Notes: generated from the sequence alone by a model not told the origin. A stretch of DNA of 49,174 nt from Bacteroidales bacterium (GCA_019429365.1 JAHYJD010000014.1:1-49174), one strand, 5' to 3'. Positions 25,025 through 34,098 are shown, numbered from the stretch's first letter. Program-made: numbers and translations.

Positions 25025-26077
25025 TCATCTTTTTTCGTATTGCTCGCGATAGTAATTCTGATATTGTCCTGAAGTAACATGTTCGAGCCAGTCGTTGTTG
25101 TTCAGGTACCAATCCACTGTTTTTTCAAGGCCTTCTTCAAACTGCAGGGAGGGTTTCCAGCCCAGTTCGCTTTGTAATTTGCTGGCGTCGATGGCATAGC
25201 GCAGGTCGTGCCCGGCACGGTCTTTCACGTAAGTGATAAGGCTTTCGGAAATGCCTGGCTCGCGACCCAGTTTTTTATCCATGATCTTACACATGAGGCG
25301 TATCAAGTCAATGTTTTTCCATTCGTTGTGCCCGCCAATGTTATACGTTTCGCCGTTTTTCCCTTTTTGCATGATCAGGTCAATGGCCCTGGCATGGTCT
25401 TCCACATACAACCAGTCGCGTACATTCTCGCCCTTGCCGTACACAGGCAGGGGCTTCATATGAATGATGTTGTTGATGAAGAGCGGAATCAGTTTCTCGG
25501 GAAACTGGTTTGGACCGTAATTATTGGAACAGTTTGAAATAACGATAGGAAGTCCGTAAGTGTGATGATATGCCCGTACGAAATGATCGCTTGATGCCTT
25601 TGATGCGGAATAGGGGCTGCGCGGGTCGTAGGCGGTGGTTTCGGTAAACAGGCCTTCTTGTCCCAGTGAGCCATAAACCTCGTCGGTGCTGATATGGAAG
25701 AAAAGCTTGCCTTCGAAGGGCCTTTGCCAGAACTTCCGCGCTGCATTAAGCAGATTAACTGTGCCTACCACGTTGGTGTAAATGAAATCGAGCGGGTTGG
25801 TGATGCTGCGGTCTACATGTGATTCAGCAGCAAGGTGAAGCACCACATCAAAATCATGCTTTTCAAAAAGCCCGTTGATGACTTCCATATCCAGGATGTC
25901 GGCTTTTATGAAGTGATAATTCGGTTGATTTTCTATATCGGCCAGGTTGGCCAGGTTGCCGGCATAGGTCAGGCTATCGAGATTAAAAATTTGGAAATCA
26001 GGATATTTTTTCACCATAAGCCGCACCACATGCGAGCCAATAAATCCGGCACCTCCTGTAATCAGTACTTTTTTCAT
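25025..26077 (-). CDS. rfbB: dTDP-glucose 4,6-dehydratase
   Basis: This enzyme converts dTDP-glucose to dTDP-4-keto-6-deoxyglucose, precursor of rhamnose and many deoxysugars. It is a 350-aa SDR protein with the NAD motif GGAGFIGSHVV (~7-17), ISTDEVYGSLG, the catalytic YSASK, and the family hallmark NNYGPNQFPEKLIP. The partner genes rfbA, rfbC and rfbD are not in the window. It lies in the polysaccharide operon, 13 nt after galE. Confidence 0.95.
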   Translation of the reverse strand: MKKVLITGGAGFIGSHVVRLMVKKYPDFQIFNLDSLTYAGNLANLADIENQPNYHFIKADILDMEVINGLFEKHDFDVVLHLAAESHVDRSITNPLDFIYTNVVGTVNLLNAARKFWQRPFEGKLFFHISTDEVYGSLGQEGLFTETTAYDPRSPYSASKASSDHFVRAYHHTYGLPIVISNCSNNYGPNQFPEKLIPLFINNIIHMKPLPVYGKGENVRDWLYVEDHARAIDLIMQKGKNGETYNIGGHNEWKNIDLIRLMCKIMDKKLGREPGISESLITYVKDRAGHDLRYAIDASKLQSELGWKPSLQFEEGLEKTVDWYLNNNDWLEHVTSGQYQNYYREQYEKR

Positions 26078-26090
26078 ATCAGATAAAATT

Positions 26091-27125
26091 TTAAAATTCC
26101 AGAATGCCTGCAGCCAGGTTTTTTTCCCACATCCATGCCGAGGCCATCATTTCATCAAGACTCTTTTCGGCCCTCCAGCCCAATTTCAGGTTGGCCAGCG
26201 TTGTGTCGGCCCAAACCCTTGGCACATCGCCCGTCCTGCGACTGGTGATCTCGTATGGGAGTTTCATGCCGGTGACCCGCTCAAAAGCCATTATGGCTTC
26301 CATTACGCTGGTACCTTTTCCCGTTCCAAGGTTATATACTTCGAGGCTTTCTTTGTGAATGCCTTTTAGTAGTCGGCTGATAGCCACCACATGGGCTTTG
26401 GCCAGGTCAACCACATGAATGTAATCGCGTATGGCGGTGCCATCGGGCGTATCATAGTCGTTGCCAAACACCATGAGCTTCTGCCGCTTGCCAATGGCGG
26501 TCTGGGTGATGAAGGGCACCAGGTTGTTGGGGATGCCAATGGGCAGTTCGCCGATCAGACCACTTTCGTGGGCACCAATGGGGTTAAAATAACGCAGCGA
26601 AATGGCCTTAAGGGCACTTGAGTTTACCGTATCTTCAATAATCTCTTCGCTGATCTGTTTGGTATTCCCGTAAGGGGAGAAGGCTTTTTTTACTGGCGCT
26701 TGCTCAGTAACCGGCAGCACCTCGGGCTGTCCATACACTGTGCAGGAAGAGGAAAAAACCATGTTTGGCACTTCGAACTCTTCCATGAAGCGCAGCAAGT
26801 TGAGCAACGAGACCAGGTTGTTGTGGTAATATTTCAGCGGAAACTCAACCGATTCGCCTACCGCTTTATATGCAGCAAAATGGATGACGCCGGCCAGGTC
26901 GTGGTTCTCGCGAAAGAATACCCGCAGTGCTGCTTCGTTGCACAGGTCGAGCTCGTAAAATCTTGGTTTTTTCCCGCTAATGCGGCCAATCTGGTCAACA
27001 ATCGTGGCCGTGGAGTTGGAGAGGTTGTCGATAACCACCACCTCAAAACCATTTTGCTGCAATTCGACCACGGTGTGCGAACCAATATAGCCGGTACCGC
27101 CCGTAACCAGGATTTTTTCGCCCAT
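26091..27125 (-). CDS. galE: UDP-glucose 4-epimerase
   Basis: This enzyme interconverts UDP-glucose and UDP-galactose, and often the N-acetyl forms. It is a 344-aa SDR protein with GGTGYIGSHTV (~8-18), SSSCTVYGQPE, the catalytic YGNTK and VFGNDYDTPDGTAIRDYIHV, typical of GalE. It sits 11 nt after the dehydrogenase gene and 13 nt before rfbB in the operon. Confidence 0.95.
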   Translation of the reverse strand: MGEKILVTGGTGYIGSHTVVELQQNGFEVVVIDNLSNSTATIVDQIGRISGKKPRFYELDLCNEAALRVFFRENHDLAGVIHFAAYKAVGESVEFPLKYYHNNLVSLLNLLRFMEEFEVPNMVFSSSCTVYGQPEVLPVTEQAPVKKAFSPYGNTKQISEEIIEDTVNSSALKAISLRYFNPIGAHESGLIGELPIGIPNNLVPFITQTAIGKRQKLMVFGNDYDTPDGTAIRDYIHVVDLAKAHVVAISRLLKGIHKESLEVYNLGTGKGTSVMEAIMAFERVTGMKLPYEITSRRTGDVPRVWADTTLANLKLGWRAEKSLDEMMASAWMWEKNLAAGILEF

Positions 27126-27136
27126 TTTCTCAGTTT

Positions 27137-28438
27137 TTAAAGACTCCAGTAAGTCAGGTCTTTGATCTTATTGCGGAAAATACCCTTGATGTCAATCAGT
27201 ATGGGATTTTCAGTTCCCTGCATATAAGCTTTCAGATCGTTTTCCGTAAGGTTAACGTATGGCTTGTGGTTAACGGCCACCACTACGGCATCGTAATTGT
27301 TTCCGGGATTTTTAACCAACTCAAAACCATATTCATGCGCTATGTCCTTGCTGTTGGCATAGGGGTCTATCACGTCCACCTGCACGCCATACGATTTTAG
27401 TTCACACACCAGGTCGGCCACTTTCGAGTTGCGGCTGTCGGCCACATTTTCCTTAAAGGTGGCACCCATTACCAGCACTTTGGTGTTCAGAATGTTTTTG
27501 CCGGCGGCAATGAGTTTTTTTACCAGTTGTTTGGCAGTGTAAAAGCCCATGCTGTCGTTAACGAAGCGCCCGGAATTGATCACCTGGGGGTGATAACGAA
27601 ACTCTTTGGCCTTGTAAACCAGGTAGTAAGGGTCAACGCCAATGCAATGCCCGCCAACCAGACCAGGATAGAAGCGAAGGAAATTCCACTTGGTGCCGGC
27701 GGCTTCGAGCACATCGTAGGTATTTATGCCCATGCGATTGAAAATGATGGAAAGTTCGTTCATTAGGGCAATGTTTACATCGCGCTGGGTATTTTCTATA
27801 ATCTTGGCAGCTTCGGCCACCTTAATGCTTGGTGCCCGGTGTACGCCTGCCTTCACAATCAGTTCGTAGGTTTTGGCAATATTGTCCAGGGCCTCTTCGT
27901 CGTTGCCCGATACCACCTTAGTGATGGTGGTAATGGTGTGGTCTTTATCGCCGGGGTTAATGCGCTCGGGCGAAAACCCCACCTTGAAATCTACCCCGGC
28001 TTTCAGGCCAGACATCTCTTCCAGAATCGGGATACAATCCTCTTCCGTGCAGCCAGGGTAAACTGTTGACTCATATACTACGTAATCTCCTTTTTTCAGG
28101 GCTTTCCCAACAGATTTGGAAGCGGAAATCAATGGACGCAGGTCGGGCAGGTTGTGGTTGTCGATGGGGGTGGGAACGCCCACAATATGGAAGTTCGCTT
28201 TTTTCAAATCATCCGCATTTGCGGTAAACAGAATGTCACAGCCTTCAAAGGCTTCAGCATTCAACTCTTCGCTGGGGTCGATGCGGTTGCGCATCATTTT
28301 CACCCGGTCTTCTTTAATATCGAAGCCCACCACTTTTATCTTACGGGCAAATTCGAGGGCAATGGGCAATCCTACGTAGCCTAATCCTATCACCGAAAGG
28401 GAGGCTTCCTTTTTCAACAGTTTTTCGTAAATACTCAT
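27137..28438 (-). CDS. UDP-N-acetylhexosamine 6-dehydrogenase (WbpA/TviB-type)
   Basis: This enzyme oxidises C6 of a UDP-N-acetylhexosamine to the uronic acid in two NAD-dependent steps. It has 433 aa, with the Rossmann motif VIGLGYVGLPIALEF (~16-30), the three-domain layout of the UDP-sugar dehydrogenase family, and catalytic Cys265 in GLVGGHCIGVDPYYL. With the following oxidoreductase, aminotransferase and acetyltransferase genes it forms a pathway toward UDP-2,3-diacetamido-uronic acid. The start is 3 nt after the stop of the oxidoreductase gene. Confidence 0.92.
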   Translation of the reverse strand: MSIYEKLLKKEASLSVIGLGYVGLPIALEFARKIKVVGFDIKEDRVKMMRNRIDPSEELNAEAFEGCDILFTANADDLKKANFHIVGVPTPIDNHNLPDLRPLISASKSVGKALKKGDYVVYESTVYPGCTEEDCIPILEEMSGLKAGVDFKVGFSPERINPGDKDHTITTITKVVSGNDEEALDNIAKTYELIVKAGVHRAPSIKVAEAAKIIENTQRDVNIALMNELSIIFNRMGINTYDVLEAAGTKWNFLRFYPGLVGGHCIGVDPYYLVYKAKEFRYHPQVINSGRFVNDSMGFYTAKQLVKKLIAAGKNILNTKVLVMGATFKENVADSRNSKVADLVCELKSYGVQVDVIDPYANSKDIAHEYGFELVKNPGNNYDAVVVAVNHKPYVNLTENDLKAYMQGTENPILIDIKGIFRNKIKDLTYWSL

Positions 28439-28441
28439 CTT

Positions 28442-29500
28442 TTAATGATTATTGCTTTTAATATTTTGAGTTAGTTGTTTGTCGCGCAAAGCGTAAATTC
28501 GTTCAATGATCTCGACCACCTTAAGGCCTTCGAGGGCATTGGTGGTAATGGTGGTACTGCCTTTCAGGGTATCCACCACATTTTGAATAATGAAGTGGTG
28601 ATTGGCAGCGCTGCCTTTGTAAGGGCCGTAGTCGTTGGGTGGTTCGGATGGAGGCAATTCGGGCATTTCATAGTTTTCCACGTGGCAATACTCCACTTCG
28701 TTCATGTATTGCCCGCCAATTTTGACACTGCCTTTGCTCCCCACAATGGTAATACTGCTTTCCATGTTTTTGTCCCACACTGCCGTGGAATAGTTAATGC
28801 AACCCATGCCGCCGTTCACAAAGTTGAACGCCACCATTCCTGAGTCTTCAAAGTCAGTCAGTTCGGCATGGGCGAAATCGTTGAATATACCCTGAATGTC
28901 CTTAATGTCGCCAAAGAGCCAGTACATAATGTCTACGAAGTGGGCAAACTGGGTAAAGAGGGTGCCGCCATCCAGGTCAGCAGTGCCTTTCCAGCCGCCT
29001 TTTTTGTAATAGCGGTGGTCTCGGTTCCAGTAGCAATTTACCTGCACCATATGGATCTCGCCCAGCTTTTGCTGTTCGATCATTTCCTTGATCCAGATGC
29101 TTGGAGGCGAATAGCGGTTTTGCATTACCAGGAAAAGCTGCCGGCTCACCTGCAGCGATTTGTAAATGATGGATTCGCACTGTGCTTTGGTAAGGGCCAT
29201 GGGCTTTTCGCAAACCACGTGAATTTTCTTATCGAGGGCCTGCAGGCAATGCCTGGCATGGAAACCATTGGGCGTGCAAACATTTACCACATCGACTTCG
29301 ATGCCGCTGCCAAGAAGGTCTTCTATCGACTGAAAGAAGGGCGCATCATAGGCTTCCAGCCCAAGCTGCTCGCGTGGTTTTACGTCGCATAGCGCCACCA
29401 GCTCAGCTTCAGGATTGCGCACGATCATTTCCGCATGGCGCTTTCCAATATGGCCACAACCCACCACCGCAAAACGAATCTTCTCAACCGGCTTTTCCAT
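28442..29500 (-). CDS. Gfo/Idh/MocA oxidoreductase (WbpB/WlbA-like)
   Basis: This 352-aa protein probably oxidises C3 of UDP-GlcNAc-uronic acid to the 3-keto form. It has the N-terminal NAD motif VVGCGHIGKRHAEM (~12-25), the family lysine motif VVCEKPMALT (~95-104), and WNRDHRYYKKGGWKGTADLDGGTLFTQFAHFVD in the catalytic domain, as in WlbA/WbpB enzymes. Its neighbours are exactly the other enzymes of this route. A 128-nt gap containing a heptamer array separates it from the acetyltransferase gene upstream. Confidence 0.88.
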   Translation of the reverse strand: MEKPVEKIRFAVVGCGHIGKRHAEMIVRNPEAELVALCDVKPREQLGLEAYDAPFFQSIEDLLGSGIEVDVVNVCTPNGFHARHCLQALDKKIHVVCEKPMALTKAQCESIIYKSLQVSRQLFLVMQNRYSPPSIWIKEMIEQQKLGEIHMVQVNCYWNRDHRYYKKGGWKGTADLDGGTLFTQFAHFVDIMYWLFGDIKDIQGIFNDFAHAELTDFEDSGMVAFNFVNGGMGCINYSTAVWDKNMESSITIVGSKGSVKIGGQYMNEVEYCHVENYEMPELPPSEPPNDYGPYKGSAANHHFIIQNVVDTLKGSTTITTNALEGLKVVEIIERIYALRDKQLTQNIKSNNH

Positions 29501-29590
29501 GTTCTATTTTTTGCAATTTATTGCGCCCAAATCTTTTTAAAATTCCAAGTTCCAACCTTTGGTATTCGTGCAATGCATTAGGGAGCTGTA

Positions 29591-29646
29591 ACCTCAAACC
29601 TCAAACCCCAAACCCCAAACCTGAAACCCTAATCCCTAATCCCTAT
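29591..29646 (-). repeat. Heptanucleotide tandem array at the 3' end of the acetyltransferase gene
   Basis: Eight consecutive 7-nt units are read on the plus strand as ACCTCAA x2, ACCCCAA x2, ACCTGAA, ACCCTAA, TCCCTAA, TCCCTAT with no phase break. On the minus (coding) strand it starts as TAGGGAT-type units. The first units overlap the last codons of the acetyltransferase gene and provide its stop codon (29629-29631). A second array of the same type follows ddl at 48841-48910. Confidence 0.9.
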
Positions 29647-30219
29647 CTTCCTTACCCTTCCGTTATCGAGCGAATAAGTTTGTCCGCTTTCCGGGCATTT
29701 TGCCACCCCTTTTTCGTCGAAATTCAGGCGGTGTCCAAACTCGCTCATCCAGCCAATTTGCTTGGCGGGATTGCCCACCACCAGTGCATAGGCCGGCACA
29801 TCTCTGATTACTACGGCGCCTGCACCGATAAATGCAAATTGGCCTATTTCTATGCCGCAAACAATGGTGGCATTGGCTCCTATGCTTGCTCCGTGTCTAA
29901 CCAGCGTTTTAACATACTGGTCTTTGCGCACCACGGCGCTGCGGGGGTTTACAATATTGGTAAATACCATCGAGGGTCCAAGGAACACATCGTCTTCGCA
30001 AATCACCCCGGTATATATAGAAACATTGTTCTGCACCTTCACGTTGTTGCCAAGCACCACGCCCGGAGAGATCACCACGTTTTGTCCCAGGTTGCAGTTT
30101 TCTCCCAACTCGCAGCCGGGCATTATGTGTGTAAAATGCCATATTTTGCTGCCCTTTCCGATTTTACAGCCGGGGTCAATAATGGCGGTTTCGTGACTGA
30201 AGTATTCTTTTTCTGCCAT
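29629..30219 (-). CDS. Hexapeptide-repeat N-acetyltransferase (WbpD/WlbB-like)
   Basis: This 196-aa left-handed beta-helix protein transfers acetyl from acetyl-CoA to the 3-amino group of a UDP-3-amino-uronic acid. It shows repeated hexapeptides ([72 protein letters not shown]). The C-terminus ends VRKIGIRD; the last five residues and the stop codon are encoded by a heptamer repeat array, so the natural end was probably near VRK. It starts 11 nt after the aminotransferase gene. Confidence 0.9.
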   Translation of the reverse strand: MAEKEYFSHETAIIDPGCKIGKGSKIWHFTHIMPGCELGENCNLGQNVVISPGVVLGNNVKVQNNVSIYTGVICEDDVFLGPSMVFTNIVNPRSAVVRKDQYVKTLVRHGASIGANATIVCGIEIGQFAFIGAGAVVIRDVPAYALVVGNPAKQIGWMSEFGHRLNFDEKGVAKCPESGQTYSLDNGRVRKIGIRD

Positions 30220-30230
30220 TCAATAAATTT

Positions 30231-31361
30231 TTATCGGTTCACGAATTCGAGTACTGATTCGGTTATGTATTTCAGTTGCTCATCGTCAAGTTCAGTATGC
30301 ATAGGCAGCGAAATCACGCTTTTGCTCAGGGCTTCCGTTACCGGGAAATCGCCTTCCTTGTACCTGGGGTCTGTATAGGCCTTTTGCATATGCATGGGCA
30401 CGGGGTAATAAACCATAGCCGGAATGTCTTTCGACTGCAAATGTTCCTGCAGGCCAAAGCGGTCGATATTTTGCGTGATCAGGGTGTATTGGTGAAAAAC
30501 GTGGGTTGAGTTACCAGCCCTTTTGGGTGTCAACAGTTTTGGGTTGTTGGCAAAGGCGTAGTCGTAATAGTCGGCGGCGGCATTTCTTGCTTCGGCATAC
30601 TGGTCGAGGTGCCTGAGCTTAATGCGCAAAATAGCTGCCTGTATGCTATCCAAACGCGAATTTACTCCGATAGAATCGTGGTAATATCTTACTTCCATGC
30701 CGTGGTTCACAATAACGCGCATGCGCTGTGCCAGCTGGTCGTCGTCGGTAAAAACGGCCCCGCCGTCGCCATAGCAGCCCAGATTTTTTGAGGGGAAAAA
30801 CGAGGTGCATCCGATAAGGCCCATGGTTCCTGCCTTTTTGGTCGTTCCATCGCTGAATTTATAGGTGGCACCAATGGCCTGAGCAGTATCTTCAATTACG
30901 GCAATGTTATGCTCTTGCGAAATTTCCAGAATGGCCTCCATGTCGGCGCACTGCCCAAAAAGGTGAACTGGCACCACTGCTTTCGTTTTCGGGGTAATGG
31001 CCTTGCGAAAAGCCCGCGGATCGATGTTGAACGTGAGTGGATCCACATCTACCAGCACCGGGGTAAGGCCCAGCAGGGCTATCACCTCCACGGTGGCTAC
31101 AAAAGTAAAAGAGGTGGTAATCACTTCATCACCGGGTTTCAGATCGAGTGCCATCATGGCCACCTGCAGGGCATCCGTGCCATTGGCGCAAGGTATCACA
31201 TGTTTTATGCCCAGATAAGATTCCAGCTCTTGCTGAAAACTCTTTACCTCAGGGCCGTTAATATATTGAGTTGACCGGATTACATTCAGTACTGCGTTAT
31301 CAATTTCGTTGCTGATCTTATCATATTGACCTTTAAGGTCAACCATTTGAATTTTTCGCAT
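30231..31361 (-). CDS. DegT/DnrJ/EryC1/StrS aminotransferase (WbpE/WlbC-like)
   Basis: This 376-aa PLP-dependent sugar aminotransferase probably converts the UDP-3-keto-uronic acid to the 3-amino sugar with glutamate as donor. The PLP lysine is Lys192 in FFPSKNLGCYGDGGA; ANGTDALQVAM and EDTAQAIGA are also conserved. It is the first gene of the seven-gene leftward operon, with a TATCTTTG promoter box 45 nt upstream. Confidence 0.93.
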   Translation of the reverse strand: MRKIQMVDLKGQYDKISNEIDNAVLNVIRSTQYINGPEVKSFQQELESYLGIKHVIPCANGTDALQVAMMALDLKPGDEVITTSFTFVATVEVIALLGLTPVLVDVDPLTFNIDPRAFRKAITPKTKAVVPVHLFGQCADMEAILEISQEHNIAVIEDTAQAIGATYKFSDGTTKKAGTMGLIGCTSFFPSKNLGCYGDGGAVFTDDDQLAQRMRVIVNHGMEVRYYHDSIGVNSRLDSIQAAILRIKLRHLDQYAEARNAAADYYDYAFANNPKLLTPKRAGNSTHVFHQYTLITQNIDRFGLQEHLQSKDIPAMVYYPVPMHMQKAYTDPRYKEGDFPVTEALSKSVISLPMHTELDDEQLKYITESVLEFVNR

Positions 31362-31405
31362 AAGGATGGATGGTGGGGTTGTTTTTAGTTTTTAATTACA
31401 GCCTA

Positions 31406-31413
31406 CAAAGATA
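31406..31413 (-). promoter_or_regulatory. Candidate -7 box of the polysaccharide operon
   Basis: TATCTTTG on the minus strand fits TAnnTTTG, 44 nt before the aminotransferase start. No clear -33 box is seen at 19-23 nt upstream. Confidence 0.4.
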
Positions 31414-31524
31414 AAAATTATTCTTTCGGTCATTGATTTTTCAGCGGCAAAACCCGTGTATGCTTTGGGTACACGGCAAAAGGATTTTTGTGCAGAGGCG
31501 GCTACCCGGTTCATACGAATGCTT

Positions 31525-31532
31525 TATCTTTG
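31525..31532 (+). promoter_or_regulatory. Candidate -7 box of waaA
   Basis: TATCTTTG lies 20 nt before the chosen start at 31553. This supports that start over an in-frame extension to 31433, which would run through the promoter. The -33 box is not clear. Confidence 0.4.
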
Positions 31533-31552
31533 CGGCGACAAAACCCTTGCTG

Positions 31553-32791
31553 ATGCGGTGGCTCTACCAAATCTTTATTCTCATTTACCAGGCCGGTGTG
31601 TTGGTGGTTTCCTGGTTTTCGCCCAAGGCAAGGCTTTGGCGGCAGGGGCGCAAGGGCCAGTTTAAAAAAATGCAGGCCGCTTTCGCGGAAAGGGATCGTC
31701 TGGCTTGGTTTCACTGCGCTTCTCTGGGTGAGTTCGAGCAGGGCAGGCCCGTGATTGAGGCGTTCCGCAAGGAGTTTCCTGAATATAAGGTGCTGCTTTC
31801 TTTCTTTTCCCCTTCAGGTTTCGAAATCCGCAAAAACTACGAACAGGCCGACTACATCTTTTACTTGCCGCTCGACACCCGGGCCAATGTGCGGCGCTTC
31901 CTGAATATCTGGAAACCTTCGGTGGCCATTTTTGTGAAATACGAGTTTTGGTTCAACTACCTTAATGCCCTCCATGAGCGAAGAATTCTTTCCCTGGTAA
32001 TTTCGGCCAACTTCAGGCCCGGGCAGCATTTTTTTCGCCCTTACGGGAAATGGTTTCGCAGGCAATTGAAAAAATTGTCATTTATTTTTGTGCAAAATGA
32101 AAAGTCGCTTAAGCTGCTTCAAAAGGCAGGTATTACCAATGCGGCCATTAGCGGCGATACCCGTTTCGATCGTGTGGCGGCCATTGCCGGGCAGCCTGTG
32201 AACTTTCCGCAATTCGATGACTTTGCGCGCGATAGCCAGATACTGGTTGCGGGCAGCACCTGGCCGGCCGACGAGGCATTGCTGCTGCCGCTTATCAATA
32301 ATCCTGCCGGGAAACTTAAGTTTATCATAGCACCCCACGAAATCCAGCCCCAGCATATTCAAAACCTGAAAAGGAAGATTAAGGTTCGGACCGAAATCTT
32401 TTCCGAACTCTCAGCCAATGTGCCGGCCGATACCCGGGTGCTGATCATCGACCGCATCGGTATGCTGTCAGGCCTTTACAGGCTGGGAACCCTGGCTTAT
32501 ATCGGCGGCGGTTTCGGAAGAGGTATTCACAATATCCTTGAAGCCGTTACTTTTGGCCTGCCCGTTTTTTTCGGACCCCGTCACCAGCAATTTGCCGAAG
32601 CCCTCGAACTGATCGAAAGGGGAGGGGCATTCCCTGTTCACGATGCTGAAACACTGGAAAGAGGCGTCAAGGCCTGCATTGAAAATCCTGTTGCCCTGCA
32701 AAATGCCTCCGCCGTGTGTTTGAAATACATTGCCGTAAAGAAAGGGGCTACTGATGCCATCATTGATTTTTTGAAAAAACAACTTCCCTGA
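31553..32791 (+). CDS. waaA: 3-deoxy-D-manno-octulosonic acid (Kdo) transferase
   Basis: This enzyme adds Kdo from CMP-Kdo to lipid A at the inner face of the cytoplasmic membrane. The 412-aa protein starts at MRWLYQIFILIYQAG, an N-terminal membrane anchor. The Kdo-transferase domain has WFHCASLGEFEQGRPVIEAF (catalytic Glu region), FVKYEFWFNYL, SGDTRFDR, AGSTWPADE and the C-terminal YIGGGFGRGIHNILEAVTFGLPVFFGP. It is divergent from the polysaccharide operon. Confidence 0.93.
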   Translation: MRWLYQIFILIYQAGVLVVSWFSPKARLWRQGRKGQFKKMQAAFAERDRLAWFHCASLGEFEQGRPVIEAFRKEFPEYKVLLSFFSPSGFEIRKNYEQADYIFYLPLDTRANVRRFLNIWKPSVAIFVKYEFWFNYLNALHERRILSLVISANFRPGQHFFRPYGKWFRRQLKKLSFIFVQNEKSLKLLQKAGITNAAISGDTRFDRVAAIAGQPVNFPQFDDFARDSQILVAGSTWPADEALLLPLINNPAGKLKFIIAPHEIQPQHIQNLKRKIKVRTEIFSELSANVPADTRVLIIDRIGMLSGLYRLGTLAYIGGGFGRGIHNILEAVTFGLPVFFGPRHQQFAEALELIERGGAFPVHDAETLERGVKACIENPVALQNASAVCLKYIAVKKGATDAIIDFLKKQLP

Positions 32792-32799
32792 CATTCATT

Positions 32800-32824
32800 C
32801 TTTCCCCGAAAGGAGCTTTTTTTT
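32800..32824 (+). terminator. Weak terminator after waaA
   Basis: CTTTC pairs with GAAAG around CCC, followed by GAGC and eight T. The stem is short. Confidence 0.4.
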
Positions 32825-32883
32825 CTTATTGAAATTGGTTAATTTTATTCTCCGGTTTGCAATTGAAAACAAAAAATCTAACC

Positions 32884-33258
32884 ATGAATTTCTTCCTAAA
32901 GGTATTGGTCTCTTCGTTTGCCGTAATCATTGCTTCCTACATTTTGCCCGGTGTGCATGTGCCCAATTTTATCACTGCGCTGGTGGTTGCCTTTGTGTTG
33001 GGTCTGCTCAACATGTTGCTTAAGCCAATTCTGGTTATTCTTACCATACCTGTAACCATAATGAGCCTTGGCTTGTTTTTGCTGGTTATCAATGCCTTCA
33101 TCGTGCAGCTAACGGCTTACTTTGTTGGGGGCTTTGTAGTCGATAGTTTTTGGTGGGCTTTGTTGTTTAGCATAATCCTTTCTGTGGTGACCTATTTTCT
33201 GGAAATCCCGGTTAAGCCCCGGCCGCCCCATGGTTCTGGTCATCCGCGCAACTATTAG
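32884..33258 (+). CDS. Small membrane protein of the phage-holin-4-2 / YvlD family
   Basis: The 124-aa protein has four hydrophobic segments and the family motif LNMLLKPILVILTIPVTIMSLGLFLLVINAFIV (~42-74). These proteins are widespread chromosomal membrane proteins; despite the Pfam name there is no phage context here. The cellular role is not established. The start at 32884 was chosen because the upstream in-frame extension begins in the A+T-rich leader. Confidence 0.88.
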   Translation: MNFFLKVLVSSFAVIIASYILPGVHVPNFITALVVAFVLGLLNMLLKPILVILTIPVTIMSLGLFLLVINAFIVQLTAYFVGGFVVDSFWWALLFSIILSVVTYFLEIPVKPRPPHGSGHPRNY

Positions 33259-33291
33259 TAAATACTGGTCTTACAGCAGGTTCTTTTTCAT

Positions 33292-33308
33292 GTGCCACGA
33301 CTTGGCAC
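33292..33308. promoter_or_regulatory. Inverted repeat upstream of the DUF4476 gene
   Basis: GTGCCA-CGACT-TGGCAC has perfect 6-bp arms and a 5-nt spacer, 55 nt before the start codon. There is no T run, so it is more likely an operator or mRNA structure than a terminator. Confidence 0.35.
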
Positions 33309-33363
33309 GCTAATTGGTTTTGCATGGGCGAATACGTTTTACTAAATTTTGGAGGACTACGCC

Positions 33364-34071
33364 ATGAAAAAACTAATGATGACCTTTGCCTTGATGAGCC
33401 TGGCCCTCTCGCTGGCCGCCTCTCATCCAAACCCTTCCGAACTGATCATATCGCTGCACGATGGTGCTGCCTTTAATATTACCGTTGGCGACCGTTCATA
33501 CGATCATCAGCGTACGTCCTATACCATTTCCGACCTGCGTCCCGGACGGCACTTTGTACGGATCGTCAGGTACGACCGGTTTTTCAACGGACGTGTGTAT
33601 GTGCTGGGCGCATCGCGGGTTGTTTTTGCCGATTATGTAAGGGTTCCGGCCCGCTCCCGCATTGTGGGGCGCATCGACCACCGCGGCCGCTTTGTTGAAG
33701 TGGAGCGCATGGCCCTCAGGTATGCTCCTGCTCCCCCTCCCGCACATTATCCGCCTGCTCACCACCCGGGTTCGTATCGCGTTGCAATGAGCCCACAGGC
33801 CTTTGCTGGCCTCAAGGCCACCCTGGCCAACACCCGCTTCGAAAGCAGCCGGCTCGACATTGCCAAACATGCCGTTTCGCGCAACAATCTGAGTGCCATA
33901 CAGGTCAAGGAAATGATGGATATGTTCTCCTTCGAGTCGAACAGGCTGGAACTTGCCAAATACGCCTACGGGCATACCATCGACCCGCAGAATTACTTCC
34001 TGGTGCACCGGGCCTTCCGCTTCAGCAGCAGCACCCGCGAACTCAACAGGTTTATTGCAGCAAACTACTAA
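33364..34071 (+). CDS. Exported DUF4476 domain protein
   Basis: The 235-aa protein has a signal peptide (MKKLMMTFALMSLALSLAAS). The N-terminal domain SELIISLHDGAAFNITVGDRSY...LRPGRHFVRIVRY looks like a PEGA-type beta domain. A proline- and histidine-rich linker (APAPPPAHYPPAHHP, ~122-136) follows, then the C-terminal helical DUF4476 domain (~142-235), in which the segments FESSRLDIAKHAV and FESNRLELAKYAY repeat each other. A strong GGAGG lies 9 nt before the ATG, unusual among genes here. MuiA follows after 27 nt, so the two are probably co-transcribed. Confidence 0.82.
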   Translation: MKKLMMTFALMSLALSLAASHPNPSELIISLHDGAAFNITVGDRSYDHQRTSYTISDLRPGRHFVRIVRYDRFFNGRVYVLGASRVVFADYVRVPARSRIVGRIDHRGRFVEVERMALRYAPAPPPAHYPPAHHPGSYRVAMSPQAFAGLKATLANTRFESSRLDIAKHAVSRNNLSAIQVKEMMDMFSFESNRLELAKYAYGHTIDPQNYFLVHRAFRFSSSTRELNRFIAANY

Positions 34072-34098
34072 ACGATTACCTTTATAAAAAAAAGCACT

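Noticed and set aside
29591-29646. Plant-type telomere (CCCTAAA) or contamination
   Set aside because: The units drift (ACCTCAA, ACCCCAA, ACCCTAA) and the array continues in phase into a bacterial coding sequence inside an operon, so it is genuine bacterial DNA.
32884-33258. Phage holin, hence prophage
   Set aside because: Members of this family are common chromosomal membrane proteins, and no phage gene, integrase or attachment site lies near.
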